A model generated the notes under the pieces. It was given only the letters and a program-made list of their open reading frames with translations. It had not been told where the DNA came from and made no database searches. Source: Siniperca chuatsi (lineage: Eukaryota > Chordata > Actinopteri > Centrarchiformes > Sinipercidae). From it: a DNA stretch of 64,000 nucleotides. The stretch spans positions 18,760,501 through 18,824,500 of the forward strand of contig NC_058047.1 of NCBI RefSeq assembly GCF_020085105.1, written 5' to 3'. Positions 18,360 to 33,459 of the stretch are shown piece after piece; the first letter of the stretch is position 1, and each line of letters begins with the position of its first letter. The position numbers were made by a program, and so were the translations under genes.

Positions 18360-21300
18360 CTAGGTTGTGTGTCTGGCTGTACGGATGTGGGTTATGAGGG
18401 TCTGCAGCTCCTGTAGTCTGGATTCCAGCCACTGTGGAGGTGGTGCAGTGGTGTTGGCTTTACCCTCAGTGAGAGCCTGAAGAGCTTTCAAAGCACTCTC
18501 AGCTGTCTGGATGTAGCGGCTGTACTCCTCCTCCGCACTGGTCTCCTGCCGAGCTCTCTTTGGGCATGGCTGAGAGGGAGGAATAATTACAAGAGAAATA
18601 TACATCTTTTCATGAATTCAAATTTTCACTCACACCACATGATTGAATTTTGACTTGCTGAGCAGGACATTATGTAATAGTTTTTACTGAGGTATTTTGC
18701 TAAATAAATGTACTATTTTACAGTGCTCGTGTTATTGCTACGGGAAGTTTGGACTGAGCTACTAGAAATATTAAATATCAGGATTGCAAACACTTAAATC
18801 TCACCAGTTGGTAGATATATATCTATATCTGAGCAATGGAAACCACCAGAAGTAGGGTTCCAACCAAAATGTCCCTAACCCTGCTGGAACCCATGATGTA
18901 CATTTTGGGCCAGGGACTTCAATCATTCCCCTGTCTCTTTTCAAGTGTTTTCTGTCACTCTGTCAATTATCAAATTAAATAATTCAAAAAATAATCATCT
19001 TTAATAATAGCCTGGTAGGCGGTAATGTTATACTGGCCAGCTGTCACCCAGAGTTACTTGGACAGTATAAATGTGAAGCAACACCGTGCATGAGCATGCA
19101 TATTCAGGAGGCCTATAAAGCTAATTTAACTTAATGACACCACTAACCTCTGAATCTGCAACAGCTTCAGCAGCCAGTTTGTTTGAAGCATTTTCTTTGT
19201 TCTCCAGCCTCTCATTGTGTTGCTCAATAACTGCCAACTCCAGCTTGAGCCTCTGTAGCCGTGACTCCGCATCTTCCTGTGCATTCACAGTCTACAGAAC
19301 ACAGACTTGTTTACATTCATCTGTTTTATCTAAAGTTGATTTTCATTGTATGTTGGCATGCCTTACCTTGCTAAGATAGTTCACCACCTTTGTCTTGGTG
19401 TCTTCTTCACACAAACTCTGGGAAATGACCTCTTCATGGTTTGTAATCTCAAATACCAAACAAGGACACATTAAGTTTATGAGAAGGCATAAACGGTATA
19501 TAGGATTACATCTGAAACATTAGTAACAGCTATTGCGTTCCTGCTGTACCTCTGCAAACTGAGAAAAGGCCTCCAGGGCGTGCTGATGTAGCAGCCAGGA
19601 TCTTTCAGACAACAGGACTCCAAACAGGTTACTTACCCTCGGCAGAATTTGATTCTGTGGAACAAAAAAAGTTGGTGTGAAAGAGAAAATATGAGACTAT
19701 ATTTACATTGTAGACTTCAGAATTGAGCAAATTCAGAAGTAAAATCTCTTATCTACAGTTTCAACTATTGATTATTACTGATTTGTTTGTTATTTTTATA
19801 TAATAGATTATTCTATTCCTTTAATCTATGAAATGTCAAAATTAACAGAATAGAATAGACGTCTTTATTGTCCACTCCCGTGGAAATTTGTCTTTGGCTT
19901 CACAGACATACATTCACTTAAAAACTTCCTCTGCCATGGGTTAGGATACGTAAGATAGAGATAATGAATAAAAAGGCCTGTAATAATCCACCAAGTGTCA
20001 TCGTGAAGCTCTGGGTCAGCCGCTGAGCAGCACCCCGGAAATTAATCTAATGACAAAGGCACATCTTAAGATGCAAAGTGATGTTTCAAACGGCATACTT
20101 GGCAACACAAAAGTATTAATGCCATGAATATATGAAAGAGAGAAAAGCAACTAAATTGGTAAACAGCAAATGATTTAAATTGAAATTAACCTCTAGAACC
20201 AAATTTTATTTATTTTTAACGTATGGACTCACTCGAGGAACTTGTAGGGTCAAAGATGTTATGAGCGACTTCCAATAAGAAAAGCAGTAGAATAATTGTG
20301 CTTGAGCAACCATTGGTAAGGGGTGCAAGGAACTAAAAGGTAAGAACCTAATTTGCAATAGTCTGGTTTCATTACCTGGCTGTCAGGAGGGACAAAGATC
20401 TTCCCCAAGGAGGAGAGGAACTGCAGAGCAGCCAGCAGCAGCTGATCTGCACACTTCTGAGACACCACAGTATCCACACACAACAGAGCCTTGGACGGAC
20501 ACACCAGTGAACAAAAGTATTCTCCATTCTTCATCTGTTTAATGTGAACTGTGGAAACTAACAGCTTACCTGTAGAATGACTTGATGTTCAAGGTTTTTC
20601 ACTAAAATGGCTGATATTGACAGGAGCAGCTGCAGAGTACACTGGAGCACAGGGTGGGTCTGCACCTGGAGTATGACAGGTTACAGGGATAATAATCATG
20701 CAAGTACATTAAATCTGTGTGTGCACGCATGTGTGTATTTAAATCTCACCTGGTCTGAACTCATTCGTAACCAGAGCTGTGTGATTATCCTCATTTCAGG
20801 CAACACACACTGTTCCTCAGGAGATGGTTGCCCCCGAACTACCTCTAGGAGGGATAACAGCACCATATTCTGGACACAGGAGGGACTTTGTAAATACTAC
20901 ATTTGTGTTTATTTTCCATTTCAAATCCCGAATTGCATTGCATTGTTTTCTTGGCTGGATTTAATCATTCTTGCAAGAATTTGACTGATAGCAGCTGGAC
21001 AAAATGACTGCAACACCCTGAAGCAGAAGATTTTTTTACAATTACAATTATTGAAGGTGGATGAAAGGACAGATCATTTATGTATCAAGAACATGCCACA
21101 ATGTGTCACATTCTAAAACCAACCAACTAACAAATTATCACATAACTTATGGTCTAAACCATCTCTAGACACTGTGAAGACTAAATGCTCACAACAGTCG
21201 AACAGCGTTTGTGTTTCATCCTGCATGAAGTACTAGATGGGTATTGTGTTCTGTCAAATCCTATCCATCTGGTAATTTTAGTTTAAATATGCTTGCAGAG

Positions 21301-24300
21301 TGACAAATCATAAAAGTTGAGGAGAAATGCGCAATGTGATAAAAACAATAAACTGATGATTCAGTGCAGTACTTTGCTGCAAGACTTAAAACCTTATCAT
21401 CAAAAGGACAAGACAGTGATCTCACTCGCTATTTGAGAAAAGTTTTGGTCTCACTTCAACAAGCACTGTCATTTAATAGATACACAAAGGAGAGAGGTCA
21501 ATGATAAAAATCTTATCTGTCCTCTGTTTTCAACTGTGGGAACAAGGTTGTCTTACTCTTGATTTCACTTGTGGTCATTTGTCATCTACTCCCTTTTAAG
21601 CACACAAGGACAGAAACTATGCGGCAGCCTTGTCCTTGATGTTTGCACTGCCCCTTATCTCTCCATGTATTCAATATCATGGTCACTACATTTTCCTTGT
21701 TACCTTCAGGGTTAAAATTGTGGGTAAATGCACATTTACGCCATTTACCCTTATCGCGCAATCTGAAATAACACCTTTGCAGAGTTTAGATGAATAAGTA
21801 TGAGATCTTTTCCACTTTTGGAATTTGCCTGTTTTGTCTTTGCACAATCATGGCGTCTTCACTTGAACACAAAGCAGACATTAACCCGCCACTCAGTCAT
21901 GCTATGTGGGGCTAAAAAACAGACTACAGTGACATTAACAAAAAGCACTGACTGGTTACTTTCCGACAGATGGTTACACCCCTGCTACAACCTATATCTG
22001 AGGTTGTCCTCACCACTTCGTCCACTTGTCCTAGTTTGTATCCTCCATTCTGCCAGTCGGTCAGAGCTTTTTGAGTAAGGCCAATGATGTCTGTCTCTAC
22101 ACGGTGACGGGCATCATGTGAAAGAGCTCTGAGGAGGATATGTCGCCACAACGGAAGGTTTTTCACCTCAGAGGGTGGGAAACGTGCCACCAGCTCCATC
22201 TGGAAAAACAAACACTTCAGATTAATAATAAAATCACCATATATTAAGGTTATGATCTTGTACGATTCAATGACACAATGAACAAGCATCATCCAAAACC
22301 AGAAACTAGGACTCTGGACAGGTAGTTTTCTAAAAAAAAAACCCTGAGTAAATGAGTAGAGAAATTTACAAATACAGCTGATTCTATGCAAGGTGCGACG
22401 GATCACTGAATGGTTTGATGAACATAAAAATGATGTGAATCATATACTATGGCCTTTGCAGTCATAAGATCTGAAGCCAACTGAACACCTTTGGGAGTTT
22501 TGGACCAACGTGTTAGACAGTGCTCTCCGTCACCATAATCAAAACATGAAATGAGGGAAAATCCTTTGGAGGAACGGTGTTCATCAGTCCAGTACAAAGT
22601 TTCCTGAGACTTGTAGAATCTATGCCAAGGAGCACTGAGGCTGTTTTGGTGGCTCAGCACCTTACTTGATCTTTCATGTCACCTATATGTATATGCAATG
22701 TAAACACATCTCTTTATGTATATAAAATATACTGTCCTTAAATGTGTGTGACAAATATTCTTTTGTGTGACACATTACAAAATGTGAGGCCCAATGCCTC
22801 TAAATGTTTAAGGCCATAACAAGAGGATACAAGCTTCCACTTTAATTTTGGAACTCATGAAATGAAAGTATTAAGAAACATTGCACTCCACACTGATGTT
22901 TTTGAAGCCTGAGTCTCTATATTTGTGTTAAAGGGCAACCAACTTTTGTGGCAACAGACAGTACACAGAATAAAATGACAAAATATACAGGCAAATTTTT
23001 TTGTCAGTACTGTGACTGTTAGATGTAAATCAAATACATGTAATACATGTACATGCTTTGGCAATGTTAACATCTGTTTCCCATCCAAATAAAGCCCAAT
23101 TGAATTGAATTAATACAAAATCCACACCTTTTCCATTGTTTAAGTAACTTTTACAATATTTTCTCCATATTTCATCTTATTTGGCTTTTCCATGTTCACA
23201 AATATTTACTGAACTGTCTACTGATGGTATTAACTGTGGGTTGACACTCTAGCATAATTTGTGAGTTCATAAACATTTTCATTTCAGTTTCCAGGATTTC
23301 TAACCTGGTGGTTTGGCGTCATGAGGAAAACCATGCGTTTGAGCAGCAGGCCCAGGTGGAACAACTGGTAACACTCAGTGGTGCAAGCTTTTACCTGAAG
23401 AAGAGGGAGAAGCAGAGAGGAGGTGAGGAACAGTGTGAGTGTCAGTGTGAAGGATCAGGAGGAGTAAAATCATCAAGGTAGAAGAAAGGTGAGGAACTGA
23501 CAGAGGGGGGGCATGTATGGAAATGAGCGGGATCCAGCTCGATCTGATGAGATAATGATGTAGCAGGTTATGAAAAGGTGTCCCAAAGGTCCAACAACAC
23601 CAATTGTCACCTCTTTTGGGGTGCCACAGAAAACAGGGAGGACCCCATACTAATCCATAACCCTACAGAGAGAGATTAAGGGGATTTGGAGTTATTTTAG
23701 AACGTGCTCAGGAAGTGGTCATGGACATAGAGAAACATCCATGACCTAGTGGTGTCAAAGATGAGGAGAGCCAAGATTTCAGAAGTTGGGGTGAGATCGT
23801 GTAAACTAAGTCTGTAAAATACAACAAGTGTACTATATGAAGGTCTACTGAGCATCTTTAGAATTAATGTCTGAAAGTGGGTTGTAAAGTGCCATAAGAC
23901 CATAAAATGTATGTATATGTACTGTATGTGTTTTCCTCATCTCTACCCACCAGCTGAGCAATGAGGAGGACATGATGTAGACAAAGTTCTGCTGTCCCAT
24001 ACCTGTAAGCAGAGAAGACAAAATCAGCAGTAGGTTCAATGTCGAAGAGAAAAAAATGCTTAAAAATCTTTGGTGAAACAGTAGCTGTAATAAGTCTAAA
24101 GGTGCAGGGCTCCAGACTAACTTTTTACATTGGTGGCACTAGTGCGCCTAACTTTTACATTTAGGTGCACCAACATATAATTTAGGTGCACCCAATAATA
24201 CATTGTACGTGTTTTTTAAATGTTTAAATTTGAACGTCGATGCTCTGACAGCAAAAGCACTGTAAATCGTTAAAGAAAACACTTAGTATACGTTAATAGA

Positions 24301-27300
24301 ACAAATAATAAAGAAATCACCTGGAAAGCATGTGCCGCTCGACATCATTTCAACTGCAATATAGCCAACAGGGACTGCTAGAGGTGGAGTGAAATGTCCA
24401 TGCCGGTGTGGGTCTCTTAATCGAAGAAAATAATTTGTTTGGGTACGTGGCAGGTGGATGATTTGTGTATACATGAGGATTCGGATCACGTCAGAGCCGA
24501 TCCGCGCATCACCACTGCACATCCAGTTGGCGTTTGTTAAAATATATTTTTATACATTATTTTTTTTAATCATACCTGCTACATTTCAGGCGCACCAGTG
24601 CAAACAATGAAAATGTTCAGTCGCACTTGACAGATTTTTGGTCACACCCTGGAGCCCGGAGGTGCCTGAAATGTGGGGTTTGTGATACACTGTAGCATGA
24701 CACAGGGTGCCGAAAAATATGCCCCGATCAAAATACAGCTGCATAGTGTATTTTTTTTTTAATGCAAGTGATATATGTGAACACACTCACCGTGCTGTAA
24801 AGCACCACACATCTGTTGCCAGTAGAGCTGTCTGAGTATCAGCCTGCAATAAAGCTTCAACCAAGCATTTCTCCTGAAAAAGAGAGATAAAGGAGAGGGG
24901 AAGTAAGGGAGGCAGGAGGAGGGAGTCAGTGGAAGAAAACGCAGGGGGCAAAAAACGAGACATCAAAACATTTAACAGAAACACTGAAAGTGAAAGAATA
25001 ACTTACATTGAATGAAGGGAAATCCTGCACCTTAACACAGCTGATGGCCAGAATGTGATTAGAGATCCAAAACAAAACAATTACTTTAAACTAGAGTTCA
25101 ACTAATACTTCATTTTTGATGGCAATGTCTATTTCAGTGTTTGAGAGTAAAACTAGAATTATTATTAAAAATAGCAGTTTACATCCATGTCTGGCCAGAC
25201 TCATAATATATGTAGAGAATAATTTGAAGGAATTGAATAAAAAGGTTTAAAGTATATTTTTGGCTAAATGGAAGTTATGACTATATTGAAGACACATATG
25301 TATGATTCTAGTGAATATACATTGTTGAACTAATTAATGAAGGATTATCATAGATGTATTGACTTAACAGGTACATTTGTACTCGATTACTGATTCTTAT
25401 AGAGTATAGCTACACAAAATGTGGTGCTTTTGTTTTCTCCTGGAATTTTTAGATGCAAAGCCTCTCTATGAGCTGTAGGTGAAACGCACTCACAGGATCA
25501 CGATTAGGTAGGCGCGCTCCAATATGTTGTTTGCAGATTCTGATGATGCTCGAGGAAGGAAGTGAAAGGCAGAATGGACGAGAAAACATGTTTCGTGAGG
25601 TCACGGTGACCATGGACCAAATTCTAACTAGTTAATCATCAAGTCCAAGTGGACGTTTGTGCTGAATTTGAAGAAATTCCCTCAAGGCATTCCTGAGATA
25701 TCACATTCACGAGAATGGGACGGACGGATGGACAACCCAAAAACACAGAAAATGCCGGTGCAGAGGCATGAAAATACAAATCTTAAAAATAATAATAATA
25801 ATAATAAAAAAATAAATAAATCACATAATGGCCAATATTCATTTTTAACATAATCACATAAGAAACATTCTAGACAAGGATCCCTCAAATTTTGTTATTA
25901 TTTGGCAGGTTATTTTATGGTTGAACAATAAATGTTTTTTATTAAAGTTTACAGTAATAGTAAATAAAACACAGAATATGCCAGTATGGATATACAGTAT
26001 CTGTGAGAAACCATTATCTAATAATACCTTCCAACATATCAGTAGGGCTCTACTTAACAGTCCTTTGACCAAGAAAACACCAGTTATCATGATCATGAGT
26101 AAAGTCACTCAAAAAGTGAAACTCATGGCTAGCACCCATTTACTGATGAGGTCAAGTCCAAGTGAGACTGCACCACACCCGCAACTGGAACAAATTCTGT
26201 TTGTATCAAACATTCTTGATTATTATTGTTGTAAGACAGCTTTCCAATACAATCCTCTGGCCAATGAAGTTTCAGCAGGTTCTGCCAGTAGCACGTATGC
26301 ACAAGTTGCTGGGTTTTATCTACTGCTACATAAAAGACATCAGAGACCTTAAAAACCAAAGTTACATTATAGATTTTGTTTAGTTTCACTTTGTCAATCA
26401 CTCCCTAACTGTCACTCTGTTTTATCAAACTAAATTTCCATCCCTAGTTTCTACTACATAAAAAATGGGCAAATGCTCTTTTTTTTTTGTCCAGTGGGGT
26501 GTGAAGTAGGTAGAAATGATCCCTGAACCAAAACATACATGAAAAACAGTGTCAAATCACTTGTAGCAGTAACAGTGTATGTGGTTAGGTGTGACCTCAC
26601 CAGCACAGGGAAGTACATTGGGGGAAGCGCAGCCACACTGGCACAGAGTTGCACACAGATGTGGTGGTGCAGAGTGACCTGGACCTGGGCCTGACCCTTC
26701 ATCATCACCCCAGGCAACAGCACCGGTACCTGACGCTCAGTATAGCATTGTTTGAAACTAGTGAACAAGGCCTGGTAGAGAGGAAGCCTGGAAACAGAGG
26801 GGATGGAAAGCATTGTAGACATATTTACACATTAGCTTAAATACATAAGTGTAAGCATAAATACTGCTGACTGATACATACATTTTTACATACTCTTCAA
26901 AGTCTCACTTAGTGCATATACAATATTTGGGTTCTGTCACTGCTGAATAGGATACCAAAATACCAATATCAAAAAGCAATATTTAGTTCATTTATATACT
27001 GTATGTTTCATCTTACCTTAACAATATACAGCTGGTCCTTAATATAATTATAATACTTATCGGAATGCAATCTAAAGAAATCTGATAAAAAAAATCCTAT
27101 TTAATCAGTTATGTTGGTGCTGAAATTGATTTAGCCTATAAAATAGGAAAACTGAAATTAAACTGTAGATAAAAAAAATCCTCAACAATCCATCAACATC
27201 AATAACTAATATCCCTGCCGCTTTGGTAACCAAAAGGTTATAGCTGGTTGGCGGCCAACAACCAGTTCTAAAGTTAACTGCTGGTCCCTGCATTAAAGCA

Positions 27301-30300
27301 CCAGATGTTATGATGAAAAATGTTAAAGATGAAAAATGTATTGATAACAACAACAAAATCCTTATTTATTACCTGGGTGTCTCTTCTGAGAAGTGGCTGC
27401 CAGTATACCAAAGCTGCAGCACCTCCTCTGGTTGGGAGGTGAGCTGACCCAGGACGCTCACCAACAAAAGACACTGAGGAAGCCCATGTTCAGGACTTAA
27501 CCCTGCAGACAAACAAGACAAAGGTCATTCTAGCATTGTATGTCGAATATTTTGTGGCACAAGTGTCAGTCAGCAGCTAGAAACATGATACCAATATTCT
27601 TTTGAGTAAGAACATACAGTCAACATTTTTCCGAAGATGCCACAAAAACAAATTGTTAGAGATGTCGGTCTTCAGTGGACTTTTCAGTAAGTATGTGTCC
27701 TGAAAGCCCCTCAAGTTGTGTATGGCAATACATGAGATTTCTGTGTCCAACTGCTTACTATACATAATATTAGTGGTGCGCTGATGCAATATACTGGACT
27801 GGTATCAGCGTCGATGCTGATCTAATTCACCGAATCAAACAGGAAAAGTGGGACTGGTGTAAGTTTTGAGTAGGTAGTATGCTTACACTGGGAAAATGAC
27901 AAGATGAAGTATACATTGCACGTTAATATTTTTGATGCTGACAGTGTAGACTGAAAATCACAGTGTGGCTTATTTTGTTGCTTGAGTGTTGCTTTATTGA
28001 CTTATTAGTTCCTTTAAAAAGGAAAGTGAACCTTATAAACATTACTATTAATGTGCCAAAAAGCAATTTTTCTTCTGTAGGCCATGGACAGATGTTACAT
28101 TGTCATCCTAACATAAAAATGAAAATAAAACAGTTACTGAAATAGGATATGGATATACATAACTGAAGACACTAGTCACAGATGACAAAAATAAAAATTG
28201 TGGAGGGTGGTGCAACACCTCTAGCAACAGTTTAGACAGGTGATAACGGGTAGAATATCCTTAACTAACAACTTGAAAGGAAATGGCGTTCCAACAACCT
28301 GGAAGAATCTCGTTAAGTCTGGCAAGATCTTAAAACATACAGGAAGTCCCTCCTTAATGCCAGAGCAGCTTACTACTCATCATTAATAGAAGAAAATAAA
28401 AACAACCCCAGGTTTCTTTTCAGCACTGTAGCCAGGCTAACAGAGAGTCATAGCTCTATTGAACCATGTATTCTTATAGCCCTCAGTAGTAACGACTTCA
28501 TGAGTTTCTTTAATAATAAAATTTTAACTATTAGAGAAAAAAATTATCACATCCTGCCCTCAACCGGTACCGATTGATCTTCAAACACAGGAACCTTAGA
28601 AACAGCTGTAAAACCTGATATATATTTTGACTGCTTTGCTCCTATCGACCTTCTTCAACTAACTTCGACAATTAATTCATCTACGCCATCAGGCTGTCTC
28701 TTAGACCCCATTCCAACTAGGCTGCTTAAAAATGTTTTACCCTTAGTTAGCACTTCGTTACTGGATATGATCAATCTGTCTTTATTAACAGGCTATGTAC
28801 CACAATCCTTGAAAGTAGCTATAATTAAATCGCTTCTAAAAAAGCCCACTCTTGATCCAGGGGTTTTAACCAACTATAGACCTATATCTAACATTTCCCT
28901 TTCTCTCTAAGATCCTTGAGAAAGCAGTCGCCAATCAGTTGTGTGACTTTCTAAATAACAATAGTTTATTTGAGAATTTTCAGGCAGGATTGAGAGTGCA
29001 TCATAGCACAGAGACAGCACTGTTGAAAATTACAAATTACCTTTTAATTGCATCGGATAATGGACTTGTCTCTGTACTTGTCTTGTTAGATCTTAGTGCT
29101 GCGTTCAACACTATTGACCATCACATCCTATTACAGAGACTGGAACATGTAAATGGCCTTACAGGAACCACACTAAGCTGGTTTGAAGCATATCTATCAG
29201 ATCAATCTCAGTTTGTACATGTTAACAGTAAGTCCTCTGTGCACACCAAAGTTAGTCATGGAGTTCCACAAGGTTCTGTGCTTGGACCAGTTCTATTCAC
29301 CTTATATATGCTTCCACTAGGCAATATTATTAGGAAACACTCCATAAACTTTCATTGTTATGCAGATAATGCCCAATTATATCTATCAAGCCAGATGAAA
29401 CTAACCAGTTAGCTAAACTTCAAGCATGCCTTAAGAACATAAAGACCTGGATGGCCTGCAGTTTTCTGATGTTAAACTCAGACAAAACTGAAGTTATTGT
29501 ACTTGGCCCCAAACACCTCTGAGACACATTATCTAAAGATATAGTTACTCTAGATGGCATTGCCCTGGCCTCCAGCACCACCGTAAGGAACCTCAGAGTT
29601 ATCTTTGATCAGGATTTATCCTTTAACTCCAACATGAAACAAACTTCAAGGATTGCCTTCTTTCACCTACGCAACATTGCAAAAAATCAGGTACATCCTG
29701 TCTCAAAATGATGCCAAAAAACTAGTACATGCATTTGTTACTTCTAGGTTGGACTATTGCAATTCCTTATTATCAGACAGCCCAAATAAGTCCCTTGAGA
29801 TTCTCCAGTTAATCCAGAATGCTGCGGCACGTGTACTGACAAGAACTAGGAAAATATATCGTATTTCTCCAATATTAGCTTCTCTGCACTGGCTCCCTGT
29901 AAAATCCAGAATAGAATTTAAAATCCTTCTCCTCACCTACAAAGCTCTTAATGGTCTGGCACCATCGTATCTTAAAGAGCTCATAATACCTTATTACCCT
30001 ACTAGAACACTGTGCTCCCAGGATGCAGGGTTACTCTCCAAAAGTAGAACGGGAGCCAGAGCCTTCAGTTATCAAGCTCCTCTCCTGTGGAATCAGATCC
30101 CAAATTGGGTTCAGGAGGCAGACACCATCTCCACATTTAAGAGTAGGCTTAAGACTTTCCTCTTTGATGAAGCTTATAGTTAGGGCTGGCTTGGGTGAGA
30201 CCTGAACCATCCCTTAGTTATGCTGCTATAGGCCTAGACTGCCGGGAGACTTCCCATGATGCACATCTTTCCTCTCTCCATTACTGCATGTTACTAACTA

Positions 30301-33300
30301 GACATCTTCTCTCTCCCTTAGTTTTGTGCTTTCTCATTTCTCTTCTCTCTTCTCTTGTCGTTTTCAGCAGGTATTTCTGCCTCCGTAGCTGCAGAGACTG
30401 GATCTGTGATTGTGTGCCACCTGCTGCCCCGTGTTCCTGCTCGACAACTGCTACTACAGTTGTTGTTATTGGCTCTGTTACTAATACTGTCATTATTGTT
30501 CCTATAGCTGTCATTCCTATTATTATTAATTTATTAATATTACCACTACAATTACATGACTACTATTTTAAAAATTCTAGGTGGTATTTGCATTGAGATT
30601 CTGTTCTGAATTGGCGCTATATAAATAAAATTGAATGAAATTGAATTGAATTAACATTGCCTTGTTTAAAATTGGCAGTACTGTTTTAAAGCCACAGTTT
30701 GATTCACCATCAACTCTATTATTTTCTGTTACAATTACAATAAACACCTAAATACATGATTTATTGTATAAATAGTGCACATTATTACTACATTTTGTAT
30801 ACTTTATGGCATTAGAACAGGGAATGGAACTGGTGCACAGCTAATCACTAAAAAGTTTATAAAACAATGTTTCCACTGCAAAAGGAGACAGTAAAGCACC
30901 CATCAACCCAGTGATGTGCAAGTGGACGACAATCTTTAAACTCACGTAGGTCCTGCTGAAGGACAACTTCAGCAAAGGGCTGTAAAGGCAACAGCTGGAG
31001 CAGGAGGGCATCCATGGGAACAAGAGCCGCTGCATTCAGCTCCTCGGACAGAGCCGAGGGCAGTGTTGGAGCACACAAGCTGGGAGGGAACTTACTGAAA
31101 GACATCAGGCACCAGAAAGTATGTTACCGCACTACTCAATAACTGTTAACTCAAAGGATAAATTGTAGTCTGAATCTGCTTCTTAAAACCTTCTTAAAAA
31201 TACCTGATGATCTGGAGGTAGAGTTGGTGAAAGCAGCTACAATACTTTGTCAGAAAATATTTGAATTCCTGTTTAAAGGATAAGGAATGATGGGATGTTA
31301 AGTTCAGCTGCTTTGTATTCTGAAGTAGAGAATGAAAAATGTAACAGACAGAGATGGCACAAAGTTTTTATAGAGTCGAGAGGGTTGCAAGAAGATCCTA
31401 ATTTTCAGTACCTTTATGTAATGAACCAAAGTGTTGGCAAAAAATCTACACATCTTTGCAGTTTTCTGGAACAGCTTGTATTCTGGGCTTTGTGTTGCCT
31501 CCTTTAAAAAGGACAAAAGAGCATTAACACAAAAAGGTGACAAAGATCAAGTCTACCCTTGACCATATGCTAATAAAAAGTGTCACTTTTTTCTGAGAAA
31601 CAAGGGGTAAAACACAGGAAAAATCCATCAGTTGGTCTATACATAGGACACAATAGATACTAACTAGCCACTATCCACCATTGTGGTGACTCTAATTGGT
31701 ATCAGGACAGTGAAGACAAAAATATATTGTACTATGGGCTACAACATTTACATTTATTATACTGAGCTTACATTCATTCTCTAATGAACAAAAATAATTG
31801 CTGAGGAGTAAGTTCATACTCTTAAATCTCCAACACTAAAATTTTACAAATTTAAAAAAAAAAGAAGAGATGCAATAAATACTAATTCAATAGTCCTGCA
31901 TCTGTAAAGCTGTAAAATGCTGCTAAAAAGCTTATTATAAATAATTATAAATAATTCTTGTTTTATCTCTTGTTTTTTTTTTTTTTTACTACCAATCAGA
32001 GCTTTCCTACCTGAAGACCAGCATGTTTAATCTGTTCAACCAGCTCCACACAGTTGTGCAAGGAGGCCAACAGGTTGTCACACAGGCTGTTGCTGATGTC
32101 ACCGTGATGTAGATGTTCCTCCACCAATGACTGGTACTTCAGACTCTGTCTGAACAGAGTAATGACCATTTCAAATAGGTCACTTAGTAACCAAATTAAC
32201 CTTTATATTTATCCAACTCTCATAAAAGTGATTCATCTAGTATAGCAGATGCTATGACATTAATACAAACTTAAGTGTCAACATGAGTGTGTGCTGTACT
32301 GACTTGATGAGGAATTTCCATGTGTTTGCATGCAGTGCTATGTCCAGGTTGGAGATAATAGAGCAGATATCCAACAGGCTGTGAATCACTGAGGAAGATA
32401 AAAAATAAGTAAATAAGTGAATTGAAGATTGCATTGAAGGTATAACAATGGATGGGCTTAACATCAAAAGGTAGGCATCCACAAATGTACACACAAACAC
32501 ACACCTGTTACAATATCAGATACCTCCTCCTCCGAGGCACTGCTGTCGAGGGAGATCCTGTCCAGCAGCTCCAACAGACCCTTCTGGAGGGAGTAGGCCT
32601 CCTTGAAGAGTCCCTGCAGCAGGTCAGCCACCAGAGACAGACGGCCACAGTAAACCACCTCACTCTCCTGAGGACAACATGCAGAGTATGCTTAAACTCA
32701 TCATTTTCATTTTTATATATTTTCACACAAACATACAGATAAAATAAAAAAAGTTTTTTAAAGAATATCGATTTAAATTCATTTGGGACCAGGTTTTAAT
32801 GTTCCCTTGCATCCTGAAGTGGCCGTGTTTCCTTCTGCAAGAAGATGCTCATCACAGCTGTTTCTAGTTAATGAGGTCTTCTTGAGCTGTTGACACCTCA
32901 GATAATACTTCTGGTAATAATTGATTGTAATAACAAGAAAGAAAAAATGAGCAGGAAGCACAAATAAGCAGCTTAGTCCCTCTAGGTACATTTTTGCTAC
33001 AAATAGAATTTTTAAAATCACCTGAACTTTGGAATTACTGATTTTTATTTTATCCAATTTTCACACATTTTCAAAAAGTCAAAGTAAACACTGATAAATT
33101 CCCAAAATTTTGTTTAAAATAAAAACTGAAAAGAATTATTGTATAAACAAAATTCACACCACTTAAAGTTAGCTCTGAATTTGCCGTGTATAATGTTTTG
33201 TTAGTCTAAAAAAACTCAATCGCTAATCACTAACGCATCTCCTGTACACAATGATAACATAATTATCTTATATATCTTCATAATTCATTCTGACTAATAA

Positions 33301-33385
33301 CATGATTATTTTATTAATAATAATAATAATATAAACAAAATCTCATTATACAAACCTGTGTTGTAAAATTACCAATAAATCTATC

Positions 33386-33459
<74 letters not shown>

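Noticed and set aside
20490-20534. Upstream extension of the firrm exon 20489-20376 to an acceptor at 20535
   Set aside because: It keeps frame but would leave an intron of only 35 bases; the acceptor at 20490 gives a workable 80-base intron.
25007-25040. A 34-base minus-strand exon (CVKVQDFPS) with good splice consensus inside firrm
   Set aside because: Including it breaks reading frame between exons 26787-26601 and 24873-24791, which join directly in frame without it.
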